A stretch of DNA of 64,000 bases from Qipengyuania algicida (GTDB lineage: Bacteria; Pseudomonadota; Alphaproteobacteria; Sphingomonadales; Sphingomonadaceae): contig NZ_WTYA01000001.1 of assembly GCF_009828025.1 (NCBI RefSeq), positions 1 through 64,000 on the forward strand. Reading direction: 5' to 3'. Shown here piece after piece: positions 34,509-42,766 of the stretch. Positions within the stretch are counted from its first letter, which is position 1. The number at the start of each line of letters is the position of its first letter. A program made the translations under genes and the position numbers. Below the pieces are notes generated by a model. That model searched no databases, was not told the DNA's origin, and saw nothing but the letters and a program-made list of their open reading frames with translations.

Positions 34509-35486
34509 CTATCCCGCGTCGACAATCACCATGTTGCGCCCCGCGCGCTTGGCGTCATAGGCACGCAAATCCGCGATACGGATCGTACTGTCGGCGTTGT
34601 CCGATTTGCCGCTGACACCTGCGGAGAACGTCATCGCGCGCATCGGCGGATCATTGGCACGCAGGGTGAATTGGGACTTGGCCAGCGCTAGCCGCGCGTT
34701 GTCGACGATCTTGCCCAGCGCCTCGGCCGCTGGATCCTGCGAGAGAACGAGAAACTCTTCCCCACCCCAGCGAGCAACGTCGCAATTTGCCAGTGTTTCC
34801 GAAAGGCAGCGCGCCACGTGCCGCAAGGCGCGATCGCCGACATCGTGACCGTAATCGTCGTTGATGGCCTTGAAATGGTCGATATCGATGATCGCGACGG
34901 AATAGTCCGCGCCTTGGGAATCGAGGGCATCGAGGACGTTGCGGATCGCCCGGCGGTTGCTGAGCCCGGTCAGATCGTCGGTTTCGGCTTTGCGCTTCGT
35001 CAGTTCGAGCTCCTCGCGCAGCTTGGCCACATCTGCGCTCGCCGCATTGAGATCGCGCTCGGCCTGGTCGGTACGCATGAGAATGGTACGCAGGCTCTCC
35101 GCAAGCTGATCGGCGGTCGGATTTTCTCGGATAGCTGCGCCTTGTTGCGCCAGATCGCGCCCGAAGTCCTGCGTGATGCGTGAGGTTGCCATGGCCGCTT
35201 CAACGATAGAGGCGACGACGCGGGCCGTTTCCCGTTCCTGATGGCGCGACGCTTCCAGCGCCTGATCGCCACGCGAACGGTAGCCCGTACTCTCTGCGAT
35301 TCTATCCGCCTCTTCCTGAGTCAGCCGCATTCCGTCAGCGGCAAATTCATCGACAGCGCGCACCACGGCAGGATTCGTCTCGGTCACATAATGATAAGCG
35401 AGACGATAATTCGCTGGAGTCGGTTCGAGACTGTTTTTCTTGAGGAAAGACAGCGCAGCCTGACCTTCGTTCATTGTACTCGCCAT
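34509..35486 (-). CDS. Diguanylate cyclase (GGDEF domain)
   Basis: A 325-residue protein with a helical N-terminal region (about 140 residues, probably a sensor or dimerisation part) and a short coiled coil. The GGDEF domain has TDDLTGLSNRRAI, IDIDHFKAINDDYGHDVGD and the active site RWGGEEFLVL. It makes cyclic di-GMP from GTP. I do not see an RxxD inhibitory site at the usual place before GGEEF. The start is ATG 35486 (MASTMNEGQ); the frame is open to 35510. No membrane segment is seen. Confidence 0.93.
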   Translation of the reverse strand: MASTMNEGQAALSFLKKNSLEPTPANYRLAYHYVTETNPAVVRAVDEFAADGMRLTQEEADRIAESTGYRSRGDQALEASRHQERETARVVASIVEAAMATSRITQDFGRDLAQQGAAIRENPTADQLAESLRTILMRTDQAERDLNAASADVAKLREELELTKRKAETDDLTGLSNRRAIRNVLDALDSQGADYSVAIIDIDHFKAINDDYGHDVGDRALRHVARCLSETLANCDVARWGGEEFLVLSQDPAAEALGKIVDNARLALAKSQFTLRANDPPMRAMTFSAGVSGKSDNADSTIRIADLRAYDAKRAGRNMVIVDAG

Positions 35487-35628
35487 CAGTAGATCCAACG
35501 TCCTTAACACCCCCAGCCCAATCCCTGTCCGGGATGGTACGGGAAGGCGACCTCCAACTTCGAGAATAACCGGAAATTCTGGCTGAATCGTTATAAAAAC
35601 GGGAAATATCTGCGGCGTTGCAAAGCCA

Positions 35629-36327
35629 TCAAATGCGGATCAGCTTGGCGGGCAGTTCGAAAATATCGGCAAAGCGCAGCGCAAGGTCCCGGTCGCCCTC
35701 AATGCGCAGCGCGCCCTCATCTTCCAGTTCCTCCATCGGCAATTTGGCGTAGAATATCCCGGCCAGAACGGGTGCCTCTGGCGCATGGAAGATCGCCTCA
35801 CCCTTTGGTTCGTCAACACGCCGAATTGGCAGCTTTCCGTCCGCCATCTCAGCGAGGAAGGCCTCTCCGGCGAGAACGAAACCGATCCGCGCACGCATAC
35901 CGGCAGCCTTGGCGGGATCGAACATCGTCCGCAGCGACAGCATCAACGAAACCGGCGAGAGCGGTAGCATCGGATTATGCCCAGCCGATTGCGCCGCCCA
36001 TCGCCCCAGTTCCTGGATCGCAGGCTCAGCGGCATAGCCCCACTCGGTCAGTTCGTAGACGCGCGAGGCCGCTGGTGGCGGCAAGGTCTTGCGGATCAGC
36101 ACGCCCGCCTCCGCCAGAGTACCCAGCCTTTCGGTCAGCACCTTGGCGGAAATTCCGGGCAGGCTTGCCCGAAGGTCGGAAAACCGCCGCGCACCGAGCA
36201 TCAGCTCCCTCACGATAAGCAGCGACCAACGCTCGCCCACAAGCTCCATCGCAAAAGCCGTCCCACAAGCATCGGCGTACCAGCGACCATGGAGATTGGA
36301 TGCTTTAGTTTCTTTTAGTAACTTCAT
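35629..36327 (-). CDS. HxlR family transcriptional regulator with C-terminal SCP2-like domain
   Basis: A 232-residue regulator. The winged helix-turn-helix of the HxlR family covers about residues 18-105 (CGTAFAMELVGERWSLLIVREL, RFSDLRASLPGISAKVLTERL). Residues 125-232 resemble a sterol-carrier-like ligand domain seen in some members. HxlR proteins often respond to electrophiles or redox stress. It is divergent from the DUF1428-VOC-GST genes, 158 bases away, and probably controls them. Confidence 0.9.
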   Translation of the reverse strand: MKLLKETKASNLHGRWYADACGTAFAMELVGERWSLLIVRELMLGARRFSDLRASLPGISAKVLTERLGTLAEAGVLIRKTLPPPAASRVYELTEWGYAAEPAIQELGRWAAQSAGHNPMLPLSPVSLMLSLRTMFDPAKAAGMRARIGFVLAGEAFLAEMADGKLPIRRVDEPKGEAIFHAPEAPVLAGIFYAKLPMEELEDEGALRIEGDRDLALRFADIFELPAKLIRI

Positions 36328-36344
36328 TGTTGCCTTTGGTAACT
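36313..36344. promoter_or_regulatory. Direct-repeat operator candidate at the HxlR gene start
   Basis: TTTAGTAACT (36314-36323) and TTTGGTAACT (36335-36344) are direct repeats 21 bases apart, i.e. two helix turns. They straddle the ATG of the HxlR gene and look like an autoregulatory site. Confidence 0.4.
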
Positions 36345-36485
36345 CAAGCTGTCATCACAATCAAGGCTGAGGGCACGCGGCGAGTCGCGAGTTTGGTATA
36401 AGATGCGCCTTGACCGACCAGCTCGGCGCGTTCGACTGCCATCCGGACAACAAGGCCAGACAACAAGGATTGAGGGAGACTTGCC

Positions 36486-36854
36486 ATGTATGTGAATGGT
36501 TTCATCGTACCCGTCCCGGCTGAAAACAAGGATGCCTACCGTGAGGTGGCGGAGAAATTCTGGCCGATTGCGCGCGACTATGGCTGCATCGGACACGTCG
36601 AAGCTTGGGAAGCGGACGTGAAGGATGGCAAGCACACCGATTTTCGTCGCGCTGTCGATCTCAAGGCCGGCGAAAAGGTCGTGTTCAGCTGGATGAGCTG
36701 GCCCGACAAGGCCACTGCCGACGCGGCGCACGAAAAAATGATGACCGACCCGCGCATGGAAACATTCGGCGCGCCCGATGGCAGCGATATGCCATTCGAT
36801 GGCAAGCGTATGATCATGGGCGGCTTCGAAGTCATCGTTCAGAAAGAGGCGTGA
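36486..36854 (+). CDS. DUF1428 family protein
   Basis: A 122-residue ferredoxin-like alpha/beta-barrel protein of the DUF1428 family: YVNGFIVPVPAENKDAYRE at the start, AKFWPIARDYG-type helix, VFSWMSWPDKATADAAHE, and the final FDGKRMIMGGFE. Family function is unknown; members are often found near stress and glyoxalase genes. It is the first gene after the divergent HxlR regulator and is followed after one base by the VOC gene. Confidence 0.9.
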   Translation: MYVNGFIVPVPAENKDAYREVAEKFWPIARDYGCIGHVEAWEADVKDGKHTDFRRAVDLKAGEKVVFSWMSWPDKATADAAHEKMMTDPRMETFGAPDGSDMPFDGKRMIMGGFEVIVQKEA

Positions 36855-36855
36855 C

Positions 36856-37659
36856 ATGGCGGACAATGACGATCGCGGTGCGTTCATCTGGTACGAGCTG
36901 ATGACCACCGATGCCGACGGCGCGAGCGCGTTCTACAAATCCGTGGTGGGTTGGGACATCGCCGCACAGCCAAGCGGCGATTCCGATATGGATTATCGCA
37001 TGATCACCCGCTCCGACGGAGGCTTTGCCGGTGGGGTGCTGAACCTGACGCGCGAGATGTGCGACAACGGCGCACGGGCTGGCTGGCTGGGCTATATCCA
37101 TGTGCCGGATGTCGATGCCGCGATAGCTACGCTGGGCAAGGCGGGCGGATCGGTGCAAATGCCGCCGGTCGATATGGAGGGCGTCGGGCGGATGGCGATG
37201 GTCGCCGATCCGCAAGGCGCGGTATTCTATCTCATGGCCCCCTCTCCACCGCCGGACGATCCGGACGCGAAAAGCGACGTGTTCGACTACGAAAAGGCGC
37301 AGCATTTCCGCTGGAACGAGCTGTGGACCACCGATCAGGATGCCGCCGTTTCACTCTATACCGGCCTCTTCGGCTGGACGCAGGAGGGTGCAATGCCGAT
37401 GGGGGCGATGGGCGATTATCTGTTTATCCAGCAAAACGGCGGCGGGATCGGCGCCATCGGCAAGGCGCAACCGGGCGGCGAAGGATCGCGCTGGCAGTAT
37501 TTCGTCGGAGTCGATGATATCGATCGCGCCTGCAAGGCAGTGACCGATAGCGGCGGTCAGCTGCTCGGCGAACCGCAGCAAATTCCGGGCGGCGAATACA
37601 GTGTTTACGCGCATGATCCGCAAGGCGCGTCGATCGGCCTCGTCGGCCCGCGCAAGTGA
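36856..37659 (+). CDS. VOC family protein with two glyoxalase-like domains
   Basis: A 267-residue protein made of two tandem VOC domains (about residues 8-125 and 145-265). Each begins with a FxWYEL/FRWNEL-type strand carrying a possible metal or substrate residue and contains the DADGASAFYKSVVGW or DQDAAVSLYTGLFGW helix. Such fused proteins are annotated as glyoxalase or hydroxylase-like; the substrate is unknown. It starts one base after the DUF1428 stop. Confidence 0.9.
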   Translation: MADNDDRGAFIWYELMTTDADGASAFYKSVVGWDIAAQPSGDSDMDYRMITRSDGGFAGGVLNLTREMCDNGARAGWLGYIHVPDVDAAIATLGKAGGSVQMPPVDMEGVGRMAMVADPQGAVFYLMAPSPPPDDPDAKSDVFDYEKAQHFRWNELWTTDQDAAVSLYTGLFGWTQEGAMPMGAMGDYLFIQQNGGGIGAIGKAQPGGEGSRWQYFVGVDDIDRACKAVTDSGGQLLGEPQQIPGGEYSVYAHDPQGASIGLVGPRK

Positions 37660-37670
37660 GGGGACAAGCA

Positions 37671-38300
37671 ATGGCGGAATACACGTTCTACACCAATCCG
37701 ATGAGCCGCGGGCAGATCGTGCGCTGGGCGCTGCATGAAGCAGGTGCGGATTACGATACCGTGCTGGTCGATTGGGCGGACAAACCCTCCGAATTCGTCG
37801 CTACCAATCCGATGGCCAAGGTGCCCACGCTGGTCCACCACCACGGCGGCCATGACCACACCATCACCGAATGCGCCGCGATCTGCCATTACCTCGCGGA
37901 AATGACCGCGAACGACCTGCTCCCGCGCAAGGAGGAGAAGGCGGATTATTTCCGCTACCTGTTCTTCGCCGCAGGGCCAGTCGAGCAGGCCGTTACCAGC
38001 CGTGCGATGGGCTGGAGCGTCGACGATCCGCAGAAGCAGGGAATGCTCGGCTTCGGCAGTTACGAACGAGCGATGGACGTTTTCGACGGGATGCTCTCGA
38101 ACCGCGATTTCGTCTGCGGCGACCGCTTCACCATGGCGGACGTCTATGTCGGCAGCCAGGTCGACTGGGGTCTGAGTTTCGGTTCGATGCCCGAACGCGC
38201 CAGCTTCACCGCTTATGCCGAGCGCGTTCGCACCCGCGATGCCTACAAGGCGGCCAAGGCAATCGACATGCAGCTGATCGCGGAGAAGCAGGATGACTGA
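37671..38300 (+). CDS. Glutathione S-transferase family protein (first of three)
   Basis: A 209-residue GST. The thioredoxin-like N-terminal domain has YTNPMSRGQIVRWALHEAGADY with a Ser at the glutathione-activating position, VPTLVHH, and ECAAICHYLAE; a helical C-terminal domain follows with CGDRFTMADVYVG. It should conjugate or reduce small electrophiles with glutathione. It starts 11 bases after the VOC gene, part of the HxlR-linked operon. Confidence 0.92.
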   Translation: MAEYTFYTNPMSRGQIVRWALHEAGADYDTVLVDWADKPSEFVATNPMAKVPTLVHHHGGHDHTITECAAICHYLAEMTANDLLPRKEEKADYFRYLFFAAGPVEQAVTSRAMGWSVDDPQKQGMLGFGSYERAMDVFDGMLSNRDFVCGDRFTMADVYVGSQVDWGLSFGSMPERASFTAYAERVRTRDAYKAAKAIDMQLIAEKQDD

Positions 38301-38367
38301 CGGCAAGCTCGCCACCTTGCTGTGGTTCGACGGCGAAGCTGACAAAACGCAGCACGAAAGGCGCTGA
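38293..38367 (+). pseudogene. Remnant of a PhnB-type VOC protein (24 codons)
   Basis: A 24-codon frame overlapping the GST stop by eight bases reads MTDGKLATLLWFDGEADK and then diverges to TQHERR before a stop. The start matches the N terminus of PhnB/3-demethylubiquinone-like VOC proteins, which normally continue for over 100 residues. The next gene begins one base after the stop, consistent with an internal deletion of the former gene. Confidence 0.5.
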
Positions 38368-38368
38368 T

Positions 38369-39043
38369 ATGACACGCAAGATCATCGCCGCTTCTTTCAT
38401 CTCGCTCGACGGGGTGGTTCAAGCACCCGGCGGGCCAAGCGAAGACACAACCGTCGGCTTCGACGAAGGCGGCTGGCTCTTCCGCATGTGGGACGACGGC
38501 GTGGAAGACACGCTCGGCGCGCTGTTCGGGCGCGAGTACGATCTGCTGCTCGGCCGCCGAACATATGACATCTTCGCCGCCTACTGGCCCTATGTCGAAG
38601 GCGAGGAAGCGGCGATGGGCGAGGCTTTCACCAAGGCCAGCAAATATGTCCTGACGCGCGGCGGGTCCTCGCTCGATTGGGAGAACACCCATCGCCTGTC
38701 GAATATCGAGGATGTCGCGAAACTCAGGCAGGGCGATGGCCCGGATCTCATCATCCAGGGATCCAGCACGCTGTACCCCGCCCTGCTCGCCGAAGGTCTG
38801 ATCGACGAGCTGACGCTGCTGATCTATCCGGTCATTATCGGCAAGGGCAAACGGCTGTTTGGCGACGGAACCGTGCCCGCAGCGTTGCGAATGACATTTC
38901 ATCGCGTAACCGGGAAGGGCACGATCATCGCAACCTATGAACGGGGAGGTGCCATACCACCGCTACCCGATTTCGCGCCCGCCCCTGCCACCAGCGCGAG
39001 AGAAATGGAGCGGCAGCGCAAGATGACAGTAGGCACATGGTGA
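38369..39043 (+). CDS. Dihydrofolate reductase family protein (RibD C-terminal-like)
   Basis: A 224-residue protein with the YyaP/RibD_C pattern: MTRKIIAASFISLDGVVQAP, LLLGRRTYDIFAAYWP, and the C-terminal LIIQGSSTLYPALLAEGLIDEL with TLLIYPVIIGKGKRLF. The family binds NADPH and reduces mostly unknown substrates. A 30-residue basic tail extends past the domain. It overlaps the following GST gene. Confidence 0.92.
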   Translation: MTRKIIAASFISLDGVVQAPGGPSEDTTVGFDEGGWLFRMWDDGVEDTLGALFGREYDLLLGRRTYDIFAAYWPYVEGEEAAMGEAFTKASKYVLTRGGSSLDWENTHRLSNIEDVAKLRQGDGPDLIIQGSSTLYPALLAEGLIDELTLLIYPVIIGKGKRLFGDGTVPAALRMTFHRVTGKGTIIATYERGGAIPPLPDFAPAPATSAREMERQRKMTVGTW

Positions 39044-39681
39044 TGCTCACACTCTACGGACATCCGTTCTCTTCTTACACATGGAAGGCACTGATCCCGC
39101 TCTATGCCAATGGGACAGAGTTCGAATTCCGAGAAATCATGCCGGGAGACGAGTTCATCGCCAAGGCCCATCCGGCAGGCAAGTTCCCGGTGCTGATCGA
39201 TGGCAAGACTGAAGTCTTCGAGGCGACCGCAATCGTCGAATATCTCGCTGTCCATCATCCCGGCACGGCAGCGCTGATCCCCGCCGATCCGGGCGAAGCC
39301 GTGGTCGCACGGATGATGGATCGGTTCTTCGACAATTACGTGATGAATGTTGGCCAGCTGGTGGTGAACGCCTATATCGCCGACGCTCAATCGCCCGATC
39401 CAATGCAGGTCAAAGCGGGCAAGGACGGCCTTTTGCGCAGCTATGGCTGGCTTGAAAATTGGCTGTCGAACAACAGCCTGCCACCGCATGTCAGCCTCGT
39501 AACCTGCGCGGCGGCGCCGTCACTTTTCTACGCCGACTGGATCGAGCGCATTCCCGCGGACTGTCTCCGTGTCGCCTCGTTGCGCGCGGAAATTCTCGCG
39601 CTGCCAGCCGTTGCGCGGTGTGTCGACGATGCTCGACCCTATCGCCACTATTTCCCTCTGGGCGCACCCGATCGCGATTGA
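39037..39681 (+). CDS. Glutathione S-transferase family protein (second of three)
   Basis: A 214-residue GST with LTLYGHPFSSYTWKALIPL (Ser-Ser-Tyr near the glutathione site), GKFPVLIDG, and EATAIVEYLAVHHP; the C-terminal domain is helical. The start may be ATG 39037 or ATG 39043; the latter forms a TGATG junction with the previous stop. Its position in the detoxification cluster supports a role with electrophiles. Confidence 0.9.
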   Translation: MVMLTLYGHPFSSYTWKALIPLYANGTEFEFREIMPGDEFIAKAHPAGKFPVLIDGKTEVFEATAIVEYLAVHHPGTAALIPADPGEAVVARMMDRFFDNYVMNVGQLVVNAYIADAQSPDPMQVKAGKDGLLRSYGWLENWLSNNSLPPHVSLVTCAAAPSLFYADWIERIPADCLRVASLRAEILALPAVARCVDDARPYRHYFPLGAPDRD

Positions 39682-39691
39682 CCTCACAATT

Positions 39692-39729
39692 TGTTCCTGT
39701 ATTGTTCCGACCCTATTTAAACAGGAACA
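39692..39729 (+). promoter_or_regulatory. LexA-type box (GTTC-N7-GTTC) and inverted repeat before the GFA gene
   Basis: GTTC at 39693-39696, seven bases, then GTTC at 39704-39707 is an exact match to the alphaproteobacterial LexA site. The nine-base TGTTCCTGT (39692-39700) is also inverted at 39721-39729 (ACAGGAACA). The box ends 26 bases before the GFA start codon. Confidence 0.6.
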
Positions 39730-39733
39730 TAAC

Positions 39734-40213
39734 ATGACGACACATGAGGGCGGCTGCGACTGCGGCAAGGTTCGCTATCGGCTGCAAACCGATCCGATCA
39801 TCGTACACTGTTGCCATTGCAGCTGGTGTCAGCGCGAGAGTGGTGCGGCCTTCGCGCTCAACGCCGTGATCGAAACAGACCGGATCGAACTGCTGGGCGA
39901 AGCGCCCGAGCGGACCGATCTACCCTCTGCCAGCGGCAAAGGTCAGACGGTGCTGCACTGCCCCAGTTGCAAGGTCGCCTTGTGGAGCCATTTTGGCGGC
40001 GCTGGCGAAAAGGCTGGTTTCATCCGGGTCGGGACCCTCGACAATCCCGACGCCTGCCCGCCCGACGTGCATATCTTCACCGCCACCAAGCAATCGTGGG
40101 TCGTCCTGCCGGAAGGCGCGGAGGCGTTCGATACGTTCTATTCAGGTGAGGATGCCGCGAGGATCTATGGAGCCGAAAGCGGTGCCCGCTGGCAAGCCAT
40201 GATGGGCGGTTGA
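39734..40213 (+). CDS. GFA family (glutathione-dependent formaldehyde-activating enzyme-like)
   Basis: A 159-residue zinc protein of the GFA/CENP-V fold. GGCDCGKVRY holds the first cysteine pair, HCCHCSWCQRESGAAF the second zinc cluster, and LHCPSCKVALWSHF the last pair. Members carry out or assist glutathione-linked formaldehyde chemistry; most are uncharacterised. The 52-base upstream spacer contains a LexA-type box, so expression may respond to DNA damage. Confidence 0.92.
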   Translation: MTTHEGGCDCGKVRYRLQTDPIIVHCCHCSWCQRESGAAFALNAVIETDRIELLGEAPERTDLPSASGKGQTVLHCPSCKVALWSHFGGAGEKAGFIRVGTLDNPDACPPDVHIFTATKQSWVVLPEGAEAFDTFYSGEDAARIYGAESGARWQAMMGG

Positions 40214-40249
40214 GCAGGAAGGAAATTGGGCTGCGGCAATGCGAAAGGA

Positions 40250-40849
40250 TTACCCGATCGCGTTGCTCTTGCGCAGCAGTTGGTACGCTTCGACCACGCG
40301 CGTCAGCCGCGCCTCATGGCTGCGGTCCCCGCCATTGCGATCGGGGTGGTAGCGTCGCACCAGCTCAGAGTAGCGCCGCCGCAGCTTCCTGCGGTCGGTA
40401 TCGCTGCCCAGCCCCATGACTTCCAGCGCGCTGGCCTCCTCTCGGCTGAAGCGGCCTTCCATCGCTATTTCTGCTTCGCGCTGGGTGCGGTTCTTGATCC
40501 CGCGAGCACGAGCGGAAATCGCGTCGAGCGGATCGTCGAAGTCGGCCCAACGCGGCATGCCGTCCACGCCTGCCGTGGACCGGAAGCTGGGACTTTCGGT
40601 GCGCCAGCCCGCTCCGGGCGCCTGCGCGTGATAGATTTCCTCGGCGCTCATACCCTCGAACCAATCGTAGCCGGAATTGAATTCGCGCACATGTTCCAGG
40701 CAAAACCAGCGCCAGTCGCCCGGTCCGTCGAAGCTGCTGCCATTGCTGCCCGGAGCACGGAATTCTCCCGGTTCGTTGCAACTGGGGTGCATGCATCGTC
40801 TGCCTTGGGATTCATACCGGCCATGAAACTTTGTCGGGCGCATTCGCAT
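40250..40849 (-). CDS. J-domain (DnaJ-like) protein
   Basis: A 199-residue protein with a C-terminal J domain: the LEVMGLGSDTDRRKLRRRYSEL helix and the HPD tripeptide in YHPDRNGGD. The N-terminal half has a CMHPSCNEPGEFRAP element and a WFCLEHVREFN segment, so paired Cys/His residues may bind metal. It should stimulate an Hsp70. The start is ATG 40849 or 40843. It is divergent from bolA by 53 bases, a known alphaproteobacterial neighbourhood. Confidence 0.92.
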   Translation of the reverse strand: MRMRPTKFHGRYESQGRRCMHPSCNEPGEFRAPGSNGSSFDGPGDWRWFCLEHVREFNSGYDWFEGMSAEEIYHAQAPGAGWRTESPSFRSTAGVDGMPRWADFDDPLDAISARARGIKNRTQREAEIAMEGRFSREEASALEVMGLGSDTDRRKLRRRYSELVRRYHPDRNGGDRSHEARLTRVVEAYQLLRKSNAIG

Positions 40850-40902
40850 TAGGATGGGGAGGGAAACCGCGTTAGTGAAGGGCAAAGAAGGAGAATGACC
40901 GC

Positions 40903-41175
40903 ATGACAGGACCCGTCCAGCAGGAAATGGAGCGGCTGTTGGCCGATGCATTTTCCCCCACGCGACTGGAAGTCATCAACGACAGCGCGCGCCATCACGG
41001 CCATGCCGGCGACGATGGCAGCGGCGAATCGCACTTCACCGTGGTCATCGAAGCGCCCGCCTTCGCCGACAAGAACCGTCTGGAGCGCCAGCGCATGGTC
41101 AACAAGGCGCTGGGCGACATCCCGGGTGAGCGCGTCCATGCGCTGGCCATTCAGGCTTCGGCACCAACACCATGA
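40903..41175 (+). CDS. BolA family protein
   Basis: A 90-residue BolA. The HHGHAGDDGSGESHFTVVI region near residue 31 and RLERQRMVNKALGDI are family signatures; the conserved C-terminal His in VHALAIQ binds Fe-S with glutaredoxin partners. BolA proteins act in iron-sulfur trafficking and stress morphology. Its stop overlaps the next GST gene as ATGA. Confidence 0.94.
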   Translation: MTGPVQQEMERLLADAFSPTRLEVINDSARHHGHAGDDGSGESHFTVVIEAPAFADKNRLERQRMVNKALGDIPGERVHALAIQASAPTP

Positions 41176-41888
41176 GCAAGAAACCATACCACCTCTGGTA
41201 TTGGCCGAATATTCAAGGTCGCGGCGAATTCGTGCGACTGGCGCTGGAAGCCGCGGGCGTGCCCTATCGTGACCGCGCCCGAGAAGACGGTGTGGAAGCA
41301 CTGCTTGCCGATATGGACAAGCGGCCCGGCATCAGGCCTTTCGCCCCGCCCTATGTCGACGATGGCAGCCTGACGCTTGGGCAGGTCGCTCACATCCTCG
41401 CATGGCTGGGCGAGCGTCATGGCTTTGGCGCCGGCGACTTGGATCGCGACCTTGAGCTGATCATGCTGCAATTGACCGTCAGCGATGTCGCAGCCGAGGT
41501 CCACAACGTGCATCATCCGCTTGCGGGCAGTCTCTACTACGATGATCAGAAGCACGCTGCCGCCGACGCGGCGAGGCATTTTCGAGAAGAGCGCATCCCG
41601 AAGTTTCTTGGCTATTTCGAGGATGCCCTGTCCGCCAATTCGGGGCCGTTCGTGCTGGGCGCAAAATGGAGCCACGTCGATACCTCTCTGTTCCAGCTGG
41701 TTGAAGGTTTGCGCTATATGTTTCCGCAGCGCATGGCCGAGGTTGAAGGCGATTATCCGTCGCTTGTCGCGTGCCATGATGCCGTGGCCGAGCTTGACGG
41801 GATCAAGGCCTATTGCGCATCCGACCGACGGATCGCGTTCAACACCGATGGGATTTTCCGCCACTATCCGGAGCTCGAAAACACATGA
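41172..41888 (+). CDS. Glutathione S-transferase family protein (third of three)
   Basis: A 238-residue GST of the sigma/alpha-like layout with YHLWYWPNIQGRGEFVRLALE at the start (Tyr near the activating site) and FAPPYVDDG. The C-terminal domain contains VLGAKWSHVDTSLFQLVEG. It is translated in an overlapped operon bolA-GST-pirin-SDR (ATGA at both ends). Confidence 0.9.
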   Translation: MSKKPYHLWYWPNIQGRGEFVRLALEAAGVPYRDRAREDGVEALLADMDKRPGIRPFAPPYVDDGSLTLGQVAHILAWLGERHGFGAGDLDRDLELIMLQLTVSDVAAEVHNVHHPLAGSLYYDDQKHAAADAARHFREERIPKFLGYFEDALSANSGPFVLGAKWSHVDTSLFQLVEGLRYMFPQRMAEVEGDYPSLVACHDAVAELDGIKAYCASDRRIAFNTDGIFRHYPELENT

Positions 41889-42766
41889 GCATCGAACTGA
41901 CCGTTACCCCCGTTACCCATGACCTCGGCCAGTTTCAGGTCCGCCGAGCGATCCCATCTCGCGATCTGGCGATGGTCGGGCCGTTTATTTTCGTCGACCA
42001 ATTCGGCCCTGCGCAGCTCGATTTGGGTAAGGGGATGGATGTGCGGCCGCATCCTCATATCAATCTCGCAACAGTCACATGGCTGTTCGAAGGGGCGATA
42101 GACCATCGCGACAGTATCGGAAGCTTCGCCACCATCCGTCCCGGACAGGTCAATCTGATGACCGCCGGGAGCGGCATCGTGCATTCGGAGCGCAGCCCCC
42201 AGACCGAGCGCGTTACCGGTCCGAAGCTTTATGGAATGCAGACATGGCTGGCGCTGCCCGACGGACGCGAAGAGATCGACCCCGCGTTCGAGGCAGTGGA
42301 TGATCTACCGATAGTCGAGGATGGCTGCGCTAAGGCCAGGGTGATCATGGGGGAACTATGGGGCCACCGCGCACCCACTACTACCTATGCCGACACGATC
42401 TATGCTGAGATCATGCTGGCCGCAGGCGGCGCGATTCCGGTCGACGCCGAGGCGGACGAGCGCGCGGTTATGCTGGTGGGCGGCGAAGCGACTATCGATG
42501 GCACACCGCTCGGTCTGTACGAACTGACCCTGCTCAAGCCCGGCGATGCCATGACGCTGACTTCCGAAAATGGCGGACGGGTCATGCTGATGGGCGGTGA
42601 AGCCTTCGCCACCAAGCGCCATGTGTGGTGGAACTTCGTCAGTTCGGACAGAGAGCGGATCAATCAGGCCAAACGCGACTGGCGCGAAGGCCGGTTTGAC
42701 ATGGTCCCGGGCGACGACGAATTCATCCCCCTTCCTGAAGTTCCAAAAACGGTGAGCTACCCATGA
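41885..42766 (+). CDS. Pirin family protein
   Basis: A 293-residue bicupin. FIFVDQFGP and HPHINLATVTWLFEG carry the metal-binding His residues, followed by NLMTAGSGIVHSE with the last ligands (His and Glu), all in the N-terminal cupin. Pirins bind iron; some have quercetinase activity and others act as redox sensors. The long frame from 41813 is trimmed to ATG 41885, which overlaps the GST stop. Its stop overlaps the SDR start (ATGA). Confidence 0.94.
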   Translation: MSIELTVTPVTHDLGQFQVRRAIPSRDLAMVGPFIFVDQFGPAQLDLGKGMDVRPHPHINLATVTWLFEGAIDHRDSIGSFATIRPGQVNLMTAGSGIVHSERSPQTERVTGPKLYGMQTWLALPDGREEIDPAFEAVDDLPIVEDGCAKARVIMGELWGHRAPTTTYADTIYAEIMLAAGGAIPVDAEADERAVMLVGGEATIDGTPLGLYELTLLKPGDAMTLTSENGGRVMLMGGEAFATKRHVWWNFVSSDRERINQAKRDWREGRFDMVPGDDEFIPLPEVPKTVSYP

